Of a stretch of DNA of 26,114 nt, positions 15,217-23,468 are shown in pieces; position 1 is the first letter of the stretch; each line of letters begins with the position of its first letter. The stretch lies in contig DIWD01000037.1 in NCBI GenBank assembly GCA_002428405.1, positions 6,799-32,912 of the forward strand. Direction: 5' to 3'. Both the position numbers and the translations under genes were made by a program. The notes beneath the pieces are model-generated. The model had not been told where the DNA came from. It did not search any database and was given only the letters and a program-made list of their open reading frames with translations. The stretch comes from a bacterium UBA6115 (GTDB lineage: Bacteria > Bacillota_A > Clostridia > Christensenellales > Aristaeellaceae).

Positions 15217-18200
15217 TTTAGGCAGTATTGTCATGCGCATCCGCGCAGACATGTCCGGCGTACAAAAGAGCGTCGACCAGCTGGCTCATGAGATGGGAAG
15301 AATGGAGACGGTCACCGGCAGCGCTGGAGGCAAGGTTGAAGCATCAGCCCAGAAAATGAGCAGGTCTGTGCAGGATAGCAGTATTGCCCAGGCAGCAGCA
15401 TACGGCGCCATTGCAGCGGCCGCAGTCAAGGCAATGAGCATAATCAGCAACGCGATCACGGCGGGGATCGCAGCATCTGAGCGCTACAAGGCCGCGCTCA
15501 TCGGCCTGAGCTCTGTCGCAGCCGGCAAGGGTATTAACTCTGATGCAATGGATGCAGCACTCCGCCAGGTCACAGACGCCTTCTTTGACGCGGCATCGGC
15601 CTCCACGGCCTTTAAGAACCTGCTTAGCCGCGGCTACGACCTGGACCAGGCTACGCAGTCAATTATCCGGTTGAAAGATGCAGCTGCCTTTGGCCGCCAG
15701 GCGTCTCTGAGCTTGGCTGATGCGGTTATGAGTGCTACAGAAGGCTTGAAAAATGAGAATTCAATTCTCGTTGATAATGCGGGCGTGACTAAGAATGTCA
15801 GCATGATGTGGAAGGATTATGCCAAAACCATCGGCGTGACGGTCGAGAGCATGACCACGGCCCAGAAGGTCCAGGCTGAAGTTGCCGGCATCATGAAAGA
15901 AACCCAGCACCAAGTGGGCGATCTGGCCAAAGCAACGGACACGCTGGCTGGTAAACAGGCTGCAGCTGCCCAGAGCGGGGTCCTGCTGGCCCAGGCGTAT
16001 GGTGAGAGCATGACTCCGGCCGTGTCCGTTGTGACTGAGCTGCTTAAAGGGCTGACGGACACCCTGGCCGGGATAGTCCAGGAAGCGCCTGCACTGGTTT
16101 CAGGCGCTACGGCCACCAGTCTGGCTATCGCCAGCATGACTGTTGCGACAAAGGCAGCCCAGGCGCTCAGAGCCTTCAATAACCATCTCCAGGCAGCAGC
16201 CGGTGGTGCTACCTTCTTTGGCGTTGCGATCAAAACAGCCCTGCCTTGGATGGCTGCCATTGCTGCGATTGTTGGCGTTGTGACCGTTGCATATACCGCG
16301 ATGAAAAAGAAGCAGGAGGAAGCAGCCGAAAAGCAGCGAGAAGAGGCGCAAAAGGCAAAGGAAGAAGCCAAGGCTCTGCAGGATAAAATCACGAAGCTGG
16401 ATGACTTAAGCAAAAAATACGAGGAGCTCATTGGCAAGACCCGGCTGACCTTCGCTGAAAGTGAAGAGCTTTTGGCCTTGCAAAAACAGCTGCAGAAAGA
16501 GTATGGCCTTACTGGCACATCCCTGCAGGGTCTGGCGAGTGATTACGGTACGGTGACCGGTGCGATTCGGGAGATGCACATCGAGCTGCTGAAAACGCAG
16601 CAGGCGGAGAAGGATACCGCGGCGGCGTCGGCTAAGACTATCCTTGTCGGAACGGATAAATACAAACAGGTAACTAGTCAGATCAGCACCATGAAGGCCG
16701 AACTCGATAAACTGCTCACTTCGTCTGGACTTACCGGGGTCGGCGCAATGGACCGCTTGATTAGGTCAGATGCGGCGGCTGCATCACTTAACGATGAAAT
16801 ATATCAACTTGAAAAAGAGAAAGCGCGGCTCGAAACAATCATATCCCCGAAAGCGCTTACAGACTTTAGAGCTGCGCGCAGCAGTGCGGCAGTTGATTAT
16901 GTCAAGGCTGAGATTGCTGCAATCACCGGTGAATTCGAGATCGGCGGCGGGATAGTTAATGCAGCGGCCAAGGAGCTGATTGACAACCTCTTCCTGGGCC
17001 TGGCAGCAAACCCGAAGAACGCGACGCAGGCTGACCCGGATCGCCTGATGAAGGAGTATGCCGCGGCGTTGAAAGCCGCTGACATTGGCCCGGCCATGCA
17101 GGCGATGGACGGGATTAATCAGAAGATCATGATGGGGGCTATCCCGACATCTAGCGAAGTCTCCAGCATTGAACAGAATTGGAGTGTAATCAGCACCTTC
17201 GCGCAGGGCGTGGGCAAGGCCCTCAACCTGTCCGCTGAGGATACTAAGGCCTTTGCTGCTACGCTGGCGCCGGTCATGACATTGGCCATCAATAAGACGG
17301 ATGAACTGGCTGCCGCGGGGGCGGCACTGGCTGCGCAGTGGAAAGAATCAAGCATCGCCATGGTGACCAACATGGCCCCCACAGACCAGACCTCCTGGAT
17401 TGGGGACGCAACCGAAAACGCCCGGAAAGGTATTGACGACCTGACTAAGCTGGCCCAGGAAGCGAAAAAGCAGTCAGACATTGTCAAAGGTCTGAACTTC
17501 ATGCGCATTAACTGGGACAAGCAGGACAGCGAAGGGTTCAAGCTCGGAGTCGCCCTGCTCACAGAATACGGCGAGGCCGCACCAAAGAATCTAGCGGTGG
17601 TCAATAAGGAATACGAAAACCACTCAAAAATCCTGAAAGGCGCGAACATCGACCAGGCGATGCTGATGAGCAGCATGCAGGGCACCATAGCATCGCTGAA
17701 ACAGTACCGCGATGCATTGGATGAAAACTCCTCAGGCTACAAGCTCATGGATGCGCTGGTTGCGGAACTTGAAACGTCCTTCATCGCGATTGCCGCTATC
17801 CGGACACCCGAGCTTTCGCTTGACCCGAGCAAGTATATATCCGACCTTGAAAAAATCGATACGTCCTTCAAGGGCCTGGGGAATACGGCAAAGAGCACCT
17901 TTGCCGAAATGGAGATCCTCGCCTCAAAAATCGCAAGCGACAGCAAGCTGCAGTCCGCGCTTGCGCAGCTGAAGGGTGAGATGGAAGGTGGCCGCGGGAC
18001 CGGGCTGCTGGCCGAGAGCCTGCGCGAGCACATCAGGAGCACAGCCGAGTACGCAAACGCTGCGCTGGCCAACATCGATGAGGTCAATGCCGCAATCGAC
18101 ACCACGGCTGTCAGGCAGGCTGCCGCGGCCGGGGAGACAGAACTGCTGACCGCAAGCATTGATCGGCTGTATACGGATCTGATTGAGGGGCAGAAACAAT

Positions 18201-20041
18201 TTGCAGAAAGCAGCTCTGAGTACAAAATCTTTGAAGGCCTGATTGCACAGATCAGCCAGTGGAAGGCGGCACTTGCAGACGCCGGAACCGTAAGAATTAC
18301 AGTAGAAGGCACAGATGGCGCGAAGGATCTTCAAGAACTGTCCGCGCAACTGGAGGCGATAGGTAAAGCGACGCAGGACATCCGTGTCAAGCAGGACAGC
18401 ATCGCCGGCATTCAGCGCCTGGTTGCCGAAGCGAAGAAGGCAAGGACTGCCGGGAAAGACTTCTCCAAACAATGGGAACAGATCACCGCCTTCCTGGGCA
18501 AGGATTTCACCGGCAGCCTGGACGACGCCGACGCGTCAATTGAAGCAATGGCCTCCGGCACCAAGGCCGCGATGGATTCCGCATCCTCCTCTCTGGATAC
18601 CATGGAAGCCCAGATACTCTCCCTCATCGCGGCGGCGGAGCAGGACATCACCATTTCACCACAAGTCAGGTCAGCCAACTTGGGGCCGCTGTACGCCCTC
18701 CTGGCAATTATCAACGCTATCCGGAGAGCGACAGGCCAGGGCCCCATCGGCAGCGGCGGCGGCGGTGGCGGCGGACAGAGCGCCTTCCAGAAGGACCTCG
18801 CGGTCATGGCACACGACGTGGAGATGGGCCGACTGACGCTTGAAGGCGAGCTGCAAAAGCTTGAGGCACTTGACCTCAAATACCGCAATAAGCGCGGGAA
18901 GAGCACACTGAAGACAGACGACCAGAAGGAACTCGATGAGCAAATCTACAGCAAACGCGAAGAGCTGCGCAAGAAGGCGCTGGAAGACGACTACGCCGCG
19001 CTTGACCATAAAAAAACACTCAACACGATAAGCGTCAGCGATGAGATTGCAGCACTTGAAAATATCAAGACAGCCCATCAGCTGAATGCTGAGGAAATAA
19101 TGGAGATCGAGGAGAAGCTTTACGACGCGAGAACACGGCAGAAGGAAACCCTCTACCAGTGGGACATCGCGCTGCTTGATCATCAGCTTTCCACCAGCGA
19201 GATGAGCGCCAATGAAGAAATCGTCCGGCTGGAGCGCATCAGAGACGCACATGAGCTGAGCCAGGAACAGCAATACGAAGTCGAAGAACGCATGTACGCC
19301 CTGCGCAAGCAGCTGCAAGAAGCGCAGGAAAGCGCAGTTACAAGTGCATACAAGCGCATCACAGACGCGCTAAAGAACCAGCTGGATGAGCAGAAGGACA
19401 TGGAGCTTGAAGCGCTGGACGATCGCATCGAGGAACTGAACGCGCTGACCAAGGCCGAGAATGAAGCCGCGCGAAAAGACGACGCTGCAAAGAACCTGGC
19501 AGACAAACAGCGAGAGCTGGCCGTGGAGAAGTCCGCACGCCGGCGCCGTGAACTCCAGGAAGAGATTGCGGAGATGGAGGCCGCTGAAGCCTTAAGACTA
19601 TCTCAGGAAGTGCGGCAGGCTGAGATTGACGCGCTTAACGATCAGAAGAAAGCGGTTACAGACAAATACGCCGAGTTGGCAAAAGAAGAAAGCCTGAGGC
19701 AGGAAGCCCTTCGTCTGGTGATGAGCGGCAACCTGCAGCAGATGACGGACCTGATCGCCTCCTACGGCGAGGAATGGCAGGACGCAGGTGCGCAACTGGC
19801 TGAGGCGCTGTCCAGCGGCCTGCTGGGCAACAGCGGCGCTATCCTTGACACCATCAACAGCCTGACCACCGCCATCCAGGACAGCATCAACGATCAACTG
19901 ACAGCGATCGGGATGAACCTACCGATGGGTGCCGGAAATACCCTTAACGTCTACATGAGCGGCATCACTATTCGTGAGGAAGCAGACCTGGCCCTCCTTG
20001 TCGATGAAATGTATAAAAACATCCAGAAGGCCAGGCGCTGA
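15194..20041 (+). CDS. Phage tail tape-measure protein (1615 residues)
   Basis: It spans the tail tube of siphoviruses during assembly and sets tail length. The N-terminus (MRIRADMSGVQKSVDQL) and the region around residues 170-240 (SLADAVMSATEGLKNENSIL, then VESMTTAQKVQAEVAGIM) match tape-measure proteins of Firmicutes phages. A hydrophobic segment lies at about 349-370 (ALPWMAAIAAIVGVVTVAYT), followed by a long Lys/Glu coiled coil. A seven-glycine linker lies near residue 1190. The remaining roughly 350 residues are coiled coil with repeated units. The last residues (NTLNVYMSGITIREEADL) are a typical tape-measure tail. It is full length with no frameshift. At about 0.15 nm per residue it implies a tail near 240 nm. 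It overlaps terS, and no tail tube or chaperone gene is present. Confidence 0.92.
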   Translation: MQMAGELDLGSIVMRIRADMSGVQKSVDQLAHEMGRMETVTGSAGGKVEASAQKMSRSVQDSSIAQAAAYGAIAAAAVKAMSIISNAITAGIAASERYKAALIGLSSVAAGKGINSDAMDAALRQVTDAFFDAASASTAFKNLLSRGYDLDQATQSIIRLKDAAAFGRQASLSLADAVMSATEGLKNENSILVDNAGVTKNVSMMWKDYAKTIGVTVESMTTAQKVQAEVAGIMKETQHQVGDLAKATDTLAGKQAAAAQSGVLLAQAYGESMTPAVSVVTELLKGLTDTLAGIVQEAPALVSGATATSLAIASMTVATKAAQALRAFNNHLQAAAGGATFFGVAIKTALPWMAAIAAIVGVVTVAYTAMKKKQEEAAEKQREEAQKAKEEAKALQDKITKLDDLSKKYEELIGKTRLTFAESEELLALQKQLQKEYGLTGTSLQGLASDYGTVTGAIREMHIELLKTQQAEKDTAAASAKTILVGTDKYKQVTSQISTMKAELDKLLTSSGLTGVGAMDRLIRSDAAAASLNDEIYQLEKEKARLETIISPKALTDFRAARSSAAVDYVKAEIAAITGEFEIGGGIVNAAAKELIDNLFLGLAANPKNATQADPDRLMKEYAAALKAADIGPAMQAMDGINQKIMMGAIPTSSEVSSIEQNWSVISTFAQGVGKALNLSAEDTKAFAATLAPVMTLAINKTDELAAAGAALAAQWKESSIAMVTNMAPTDQTSWIGDATENARKGIDDLTKLAQEAKKQSDIVKGLNFMRINWDKQDSEGFKLGVALLTEYGEAAPKNLAVVNKEYENHSKILKGANIDQAMLMSSMQGTIASLKQYRDALDENSSGYKLMDALVAELETSFIAIAAIRTPELSLDPSKYISDLEKIDTSFKGLGNTAKSTFAEMEILASKIASDSKLQSALAQLKGEMEGGRGTGLLAESLREHIRSTAEYANAALANIDEVNAAIDTTAVRQAAAAGETELLTASIDRLYTDLIEGQKQFAESSSEYKIFEGLIAQISQWKAALADAGTVRITVEGTDGAKDLQELSAQLEAIGKATQDIRVKQDSIAGIQRLVAEAKKARTAGKDFSKQWEQITAFLGKDFTGSLDDADASIEAMASGTKAAMDSASSSLDTMEAQILSLIAAAEQDITISPQVRSANLGPLYALLAIINAIRRATGQGPIGSGGGGGGGQSAFQKDLAVMAHDVEMGRLTLEGELQKLEALDLKYRNKRGKSTLKTDDQKELDEQIYSKREELRKKALEDDYAALDHKKTLNTISVSDEIAALENIKTAHQLNAEEIMEIEEKLYDARTRQKETLYQWDIALLDHQLSTSEMSANEEIVRLERIRDAHELSQEQQYEVEERMYALRKQLQEAQESAVTSAYKRITDALKNQLDEQKDMELEALDDRIEELNALTKAENEAARKDDAAKNLADKQRELAVEKSARRRRELQEEIAEMEAAEALRLSQEVRQAEIDALNDQKKAVTDKYAELAKEESLRQEALRLVMSGNLQQMTDLIASYGEEWQDAGAQLAEALSSGLLGNSGAILDTINSLTTAIQDSINDQLTAIGMNLPMGAGNTLNVYMSGITIREEADLALLVDEMYKNIQKARR

Positions 20042-20075
20042 TCAGCACAAACATTAAGAAAGGTGGATCTATGAC

Positions 20076-20234
20076 ATGATGAAGATTACTGAAGATTTAG
20101 GCAATCTCCTGGGCTTCTTTGAAGAAATGCGAGGCCTTGCAGAGCAGCAGATTAAGCGCCTGGAGAAAATCAAGGCCGATGCAGATGCGTACCTGGAAAA
20201 GCAGCAGCAGGAAAGCGAAGCCGGCGAACAATAG
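20076..20234 (+). CDS. Small coiled-coil hypothetical protein (52 aa)
   Basis: A short protein beginning MMKITEDLGNLLGFFEEMRG. It is one helix with heptad-like leucines and many Glu/Lys/Gln, ending QQQESEAGEQ. An AAGGTGG ribosome site precedes a double ATG (20076 or 20079). It directly follows the tape-measure gene and is probably co-transcribed. No family recognised. Confidence 0.6.
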   Translation: MMKITEDLGNLLGFFEEMRGLAEQQIKRLEKIKADADAYLEKQQQESEAGEQ

Positions 20235-20243
20235 GAAAGGGTG

Positions 20244-20339
20244 ATGAATGATGGCGACTATGAGTATCGGCCACAGGTGCAGGTATCCCCCGGCCGAGTG
20301 AGCGGCCAAGCAGACCCCAATAAAACCCAACAAACATGA
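20244..20339 (+). CDS. Possible 31-residue peptide
   Basis: An ATG after GGAAAGGGTG opens a 31-codon frame beginning MNDGDYEYRPQVQVSPGRVS, rich in Gln, Pro and polar residues. The good ribosome site and its fit between flanking genes suggest it may be translated. Other ATGs lie within 10 bases, and no homologue is recognised. It could be non-coding. Confidence 0.35.
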   Translation: MNDGDYEYRPQVQVSPGRVSGQADPNKTQQT

Positions 20340-20357
20340 AAGGCAGGCACCCTACAA

Positions 20358-20768
20358 ATGAGTATGTTCACCCTCAAAAGAGGCCTCAAGGCAAGAATCA
20401 CCAGGATGGTGGATTTTCGCGATTCTTTCAAAAAGGAACTCGACCAACAGCTGCGCGATCCCAGGTATGGCCAGGAACAGTGCGCCAGGCTTGCAGCCCC
20501 AACGGCTGAGCGGTATCTGGCCAATTCCGGCATGACCCTGCGCGTGGCAACCGACCTGATTGACACCGCGATCAGTGGCGTCTGGGCAGCCCATGGCCCC
20601 GCCAGCGTGGTTGACACCCTGAAGCAGGTGAAGGCCAAGCTGACCGACTATGCCAGCACCCCGCTCACAGAGAACCCCGATCAGCACATGCAGGCCGCCA
20701 TGGAGTTGATTGATGGCCAGCTCACCGACGACCTGCAGCGCCATATCACCCCCGACACTGCAGTCTGA
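20358..20768 (+). CDS. Hypothetical protein, member 1 of a three-copy paralogous family
   Basis: A 136-residue, mainly helical protein not matched to a named family. Its start (FTLKRGLKARITRMVDFRDS) and later IDTAI, VVDTLKQVKAKLTDYA and LTDDLQRHI align along almost the full length with the protein at 21225-21611 (TLKLQLSTRILKQINPIRAS, IDTAL, VVAALNNLKALVAAYA, LSDDLQTIEV). The N-terminal 65 residues also resemble the protein at 21636-22232. The ribosome site is weak (AGGCAGG, 11 bases before the ATG). A structural or assembly role is possible from its place beside tail and neck genes, but this is not shown. Confidence 0.7.
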   Translation: MSMFTLKRGLKARITRMVDFRDSFKKELDQQLRDPRYGQEQCARLAAPTAERYLANSGMTLRVATDLIDTAISGVWAAHGPASVVDTLKQVKAKLTDYASTPLTENPDQHMQAAMELIDGQLTDDLQRHITPDTAV

Positions 20769-20781
20769 AAGGGGAAGAAAA

Positions 20782-21159
20782 ATGGCCATCATTCTTGAAG
20801 GCGTCCAGAATGTCATGAACAAGTTTTCTGAGCTGATGAATAACATCGGAGATCAGACAGAGGAAAGCATGAACGAGATTGTCATCGACATCGGCTCCAG
20901 GGCTGCGGAGAAAGCCCCTGTAGGCAAATCCGGCAACCTGCATGGCAGCATGGAAACCGAAGTGAAGACAGAAGGTGATGAGGTAGTTGGTGAGATCCGC
21001 TTCACTGAAGAGTACGCGGCAGCACAGCATGAACACGTTGAGTATGTTCACCCCCAACATGGTGAGGCCAAGTACCTTGAAAAGGCCGCGTTGGAGAAAT
21101 TGGAGCAGATCAGAGAAAATCTGGGCGCCAAACTCAACGAACTGTTTGGAGGCTCATAA
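20782..21159 (+). CDS. HK97-gp10-like phage morphogenesis protein
   Basis: A 125-residue protein of the HK97-gp10 family, which acts at the head-tail junction or tail end of siphoviruses. The pattern EKAPVGKSGNLHGSMETEV, then FTEEYAAAQHEHVEYVHPQHG and AKYLEKAALEKLEQIRENL matches the family's aPvdTGnLr, yA.yvE.G and peLrpAl blocks. GGGGAAG precedes the ATG at 20782. In complete phages this gene lies between the capsid and tail-tube genes, upstream of the tape-measure gene. Here it lies downstream of it, so the order is rearranged. It may adapt the satellite's tail or neck to helper particles. Confidence 0.78.
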   Translation: MAIILEGVQNVMNKFSELMNNIGDQTEESMNEIVIDIGSRAAEKAPVGKSGNLHGSMETEVKTEGDEVVGEIRFTEEYAAAQHEHVEYVHPQHGEAKYLEKAALEKLEQIRENLGAKLNELFGGS

Positions 21160-21224
21160 CACCTACCCCACTGGCGGCCTACCCCAGGGACCCCGGAATC
21201 ATTTTAAAAATAAGGAGAAAGAAA

Positions 21225-21611
21225 ATGGAACACACTCTCAAATTACAGCTTTCAACCCGGATCCTTAAGCAGATCAACCCGATCCGCGCATCCTTTGCTG
21301 AAAAGATCGCTTTCTTGAACAATTCGGCTTGCTACACCTCTGAACAGAAGGCCGCCTTTGTAGCACATGAAGAGGCCCTCTACGCTGTCGCGGTGCAGAC
21401 ATCTCGAGAGCTTGTCGACCAGGTGATTGACACTGCCCTGCTGGCCTACCCGGAAGCGCCGGTGGTTGCCGCGCTGAACAACCTCAAGGCACTTGTAGCT
21501 GCCTATGCCGCAGTACCGGCCGCTGCCGATGCTTCGGCTGAGTGGCAGGCCGTGACCGACTATGCAAATCATCTGTCTGATGATCTGCAGACTATTGAAG
21601 TGCCTTACTAA
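21225..21611 (+). CDS. Hypothetical protein, member 2 of the paralogous family
   Basis: A 128-residue helical, alanine-rich protein. It aligns with the 136-residue protein at 20358-20768 through its whole length, including TLK at the start, IRASF, the IDTAL block, a VVAALNNLKALVAAYA helix and LSDDLQ near the end. YTSEQKAAF matches FTQEHKDQL of the third member. An AAGGAG site lies 8 bases before the ATG. A 65-base gap after the HK97-gp10-like gene has no other feature. Function unknown. Confidence 0.72.
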   Translation: MEHTLKLQLSTRILKQINPIRASFAEKIAFLNNSACYTSEQKAAFVAHEEALYAVAVQTSRELVDQVIDTALLAYPEAPVVAALNNLKALVAAYAAVPAAADASAEWQAVTDYANHLSDDLQTIEVPY

Positions 21612-21635
21612 GGCACAGGAAAGGAATTATCAATC

Positions 21636-22232
21636 ATGTCACTTAAAAACAATTTGACAGACGCCATCAGGTCCCTCACGGATCTCAGGTCCAGTGTTAA
21701 GGAGCAGATCCGGGTCATCGAAAAAGATGATCGGTTCACTCAGGAGCACAAGGATCAGCTGATCCAGGATGCCAAGGCGGCTTTTACCGTCAGCGCTGAC
21801 GCTGTGGCCAGTAATGCCAGAGCACAGATTGACCAGGCCAGGAAGGGCTTCCAGCAGAGCCAGGGCGCTATCACAAAGAACCGGCTAAGCCCAGACCGCG
21901 CTCAGGCCTTCCAGGCCGCCATCCGTATGATCGAACTGGGAGGAAAGATACTCAGCGCCGGGGACCTTCGCGAGCTGGCGGAGCCCTTTGAAGATGATCG
22001 TATCGCCCTGGCTGCCATCCGCGGCCTGGTCGAGCGTGAGGGGCTCAACGGTGAGCAACTGCCCTTTATTGGGGATAAGAACCCGGACGGTCCGCTTGAT
22101 ATGGCATGGGGCACGATCAACAAGGTTGCATCAAAGCCCCTGGATGCGGACATTGGCCTGGAAGTGGCCGTGGAGATCGCCCATATCGAGCAAATGCCAG
22201 CCTCTGTGTTTGAAGCGGTGGCCAACACCTAA
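21636..22232 (+). CDS. Hypothetical protein, member 3 of the paralogous family, with extra C-terminal domain
   Basis: A 198-residue protein. Residues 1-65 (SLKNNLTDAIRSLTDLRSSV, then FTQEHKDQLIQDAKAAFTVS) share the pattern of the two preceding paralogues. The rest is a separate region with SPDRAQAFQAAIRMIELGGK, LRELAEPFEDDRIALAAIRG and a C-terminal DIGLEVAVEIAHIEQMP helix. No named family recognised. It is the last gene before the hairpin leader of the sigma-like gene. The shared N-terminal domain on different C-terminal ends suggests a common binding partner. Confidence 0.68.
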   Translation: MSLKNNLTDAIRSLTDLRSSVKEQIRVIEKDDRFTQEHKDQLIQDAKAAFTVSADAVASNARAQIDQARKGFQQSQGAITKNRLSPDRAQAFQAAIRMIELGGKILSAGDLRELAEPFEDDRIALAAIRGLVEREGLNGEQLPFIGDKNPDGPLDMAWGTINKVASKPLDADIGLEVAVEIAHIEQMPASVFEAVANT

Positions 22233-22255
22233 ATAAAAAGGAAGAGCCGCCTGCC

Positions 22256-22323
22256 AGCAGCCCTTCAATGAATGATGTCCGATGCCAATAACCTTTACGG
22301 ATATTATACATTGGAGGGCTGTT
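22256..22323 (+). promoter_or_regulatory. Long hairpin enclosing the ribosome site of the sigma-like gene
   Basis: Bases 22256-22270 (AGCAGCCCTTCAATG) pair with 22309-22323 (CATTGGAGGGCTGTT) over 15 positions with two G-U pairs and no mismatch, around a 38-base loop. The 3' arm contains the GGAGG ribosome site used by the GTG at 22325. Read-through mRNA would hide the site. The loop holds AT-rich TATTATACA, a possible -10 region that would give a transcript lacking the 5' arm. Confidence 0.6.
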
Positions 22324-22324
22324 T

Positions 22325-23116
22325 GTGTCAAATGAAAAACTGGTTTTAGCTATCCAGGCGGGTGATCAGGACCGAGTGCCGGAGCTCTGGGAACAGGTGA
22401 AACGATACTGCTTCATGCTTATCAACAAATACAAAGCCCTGGCTGAAATGAACGTTGCGGTGAGCCTGGAAGATCTGGAGCAAGAAGCCTATTTGGGCAT
22501 GATAGCGGCCATTCGACGATTCGACCCTGCGAGGGCAAGCTTTATCGCAATTCTCAAACTATGTGTCAGTGATCATTGCCGCGAAGCTCTGGGTATCCGA
22601 AGCAAGCGGCCAAAGCTTGAGCACTTTGTCAAACAATCCCTTGATGCACCTCTGCCCGGCCAAGAGGTCAACGGCCTCACGCTGCTGGAGAGGGTGGAGG
22701 ATATAACACTTCCTGGTATGACTGATGCCTTGGAGCAGGACGACATGAAGCGGGAACTCCGGGAGGCAATCAGCCGACTGCCCTACGGCTGGGATGAATT
22801 CATGCGGCAGCACTTCCTGGAGGGAAAACCCTTGCATGACATAGCGCGCGATCAGGGAGTTGCCAAACAGGGCATTTACCAAAAGAAGAAAAAGGCCATC
22901 GAAAAACTGAAAAGGGATCCGTCCTTGCGTATGTATGCGGACCTCAATTATTTCAAACCCAAAGGGGTGAGTGCTTTTCACCGGACAGGCAGCTCAACCA
23001 CTGAGGATCTGGTAATACGCCTTGAAGAGAATAGGGAAAATGAAGAAGCCAGGAAAGCCCAGCTGTTGAAGGAGCTGGAAGAATTGAGGCTTGAACAGGA
23101 AGCGAGCAAGGTATAA
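22325..23116 (+). CDS. Sigma-70-like transcription factor of phage type
   Basis: A 263-residue protein with sigma region 2 (SLEDLEQEAYLGMIAAIRRF, then DPARASFIAILKL, about residues 45-80). Region 4 follows (ELREAISRLPYGWDEFMRQH, EGKPLHDIARDQGVAKQGIY, about 140-195), whose second helix reads promoter -35 DNA. The last 60 residues are charged helix. Such small two-domain sigma-like proteins control late genes in Firmicutes phages. The start is the GTG at 22325 after GGAGG, the ribosome site that lies inside the hairpin. It may direct RNA polymerase to element genes, or respond to or mimic a helper-phage factor. The target promoter is unknown. Confidence 0.8.
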   Translation: MSNEKLVLAIQAGDQDRVPELWEQVKRYCFMLINKYKALAEMNVAVSLEDLEQEAYLGMIAAIRRFDPARASFIAILKLCVSDHCREALGIRSKRPKLEHFVKQSLDAPLPGQEVNGLTLLERVEDITLPGMTDALEQDDMKRELREAISRLPYGWDEFMRQHFLEGKPLHDIARDQGVAKQGIYQKKKKAIEKLKRDPSLRMYADLNYFKPKGVSAFHRTGSSTTEDLVIRLEENRENEEARKAQLLKELEELRLEQEASKV

Positions 23117-23416
23117 TCAAGGCTTAGTTTTCTTTTTTGATGAGCCTGGCTTTGGCTTCTTTTCTACCATCTCGGTACCTTCCTGGTATTGCTTCATCCT
23201 CTGTGCGAACAGCCGGGCAATGTCATGGATCAGTGCGTCCTGGCCTGCCAGGGCCTCCGGCGTCGCCTTGATGTATAGGGGCACTGAGGGCAGGAAACTG
23301 CCATCCGGAGCCCGCATGGCAGTAACGCCTACCTGGATGTATTGGTCATCTGGCATAGGGAATCTCCTTTCCTTCATCAGGGCCTTTAAGCACTCCGGCC
23401 TAATAAACACTTCCAT
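23117..23416 (-). CDS. Hypothetical protein (99 aa) convergent with the sigma-like gene
   Basis: It begins MEVFIRPECLKALMKERRFP, with a compact N-terminal domain (YIQVGVTAMRAPDGSFLPSV) and a basic C-terminal tail (VEKKPKPGSSKKKTKP) that may bind nucleic acid or be flexible. No family recognised. The ATG at 23416 is preferred; a GTG at 23422 is possible. Neither has a recognisable ribosome site, so the mRNA may have a short leader from the palindromic promoter region at 23438-23459. Its stop directly abuts the sigma gene stop with no terminator between, so rightward transcription runs antisense through this gene. Confidence 0.6.
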   Translation of the reverse strand: MEVFIRPECLKALMKERRFPMPDDQYIQVGVTAMRAPDGSFLPSVPLYIKATPEALAGQDALIHDIARLFAQRMKQYQEGTEMVEKKPKPGSSKKKTKP

Positions 23417-23437
23417 TAGCACTGTTAAATAATAAAC

Positions 23438-23459
23438 AGCGGTATTATATAATACCGCT
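23438..23459. promoter_or_regulatory. Perfect 22-bp palindrome containing TATAAT in both directions
   Basis: AGCGGTATTAT followed by ATAATACCGCT is self-complementary over 22 bases. On the minus strand its TATAAT (23449-23444) is placed to serve as the -10 box of the 23117-23416 gene, about 28 bases before the start codon. No -35 match is evident, which suggests an activator or a dimeric regulator site. Confidence 0.5.
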
Positions 23460-23468
23460 AAAGAAGCA

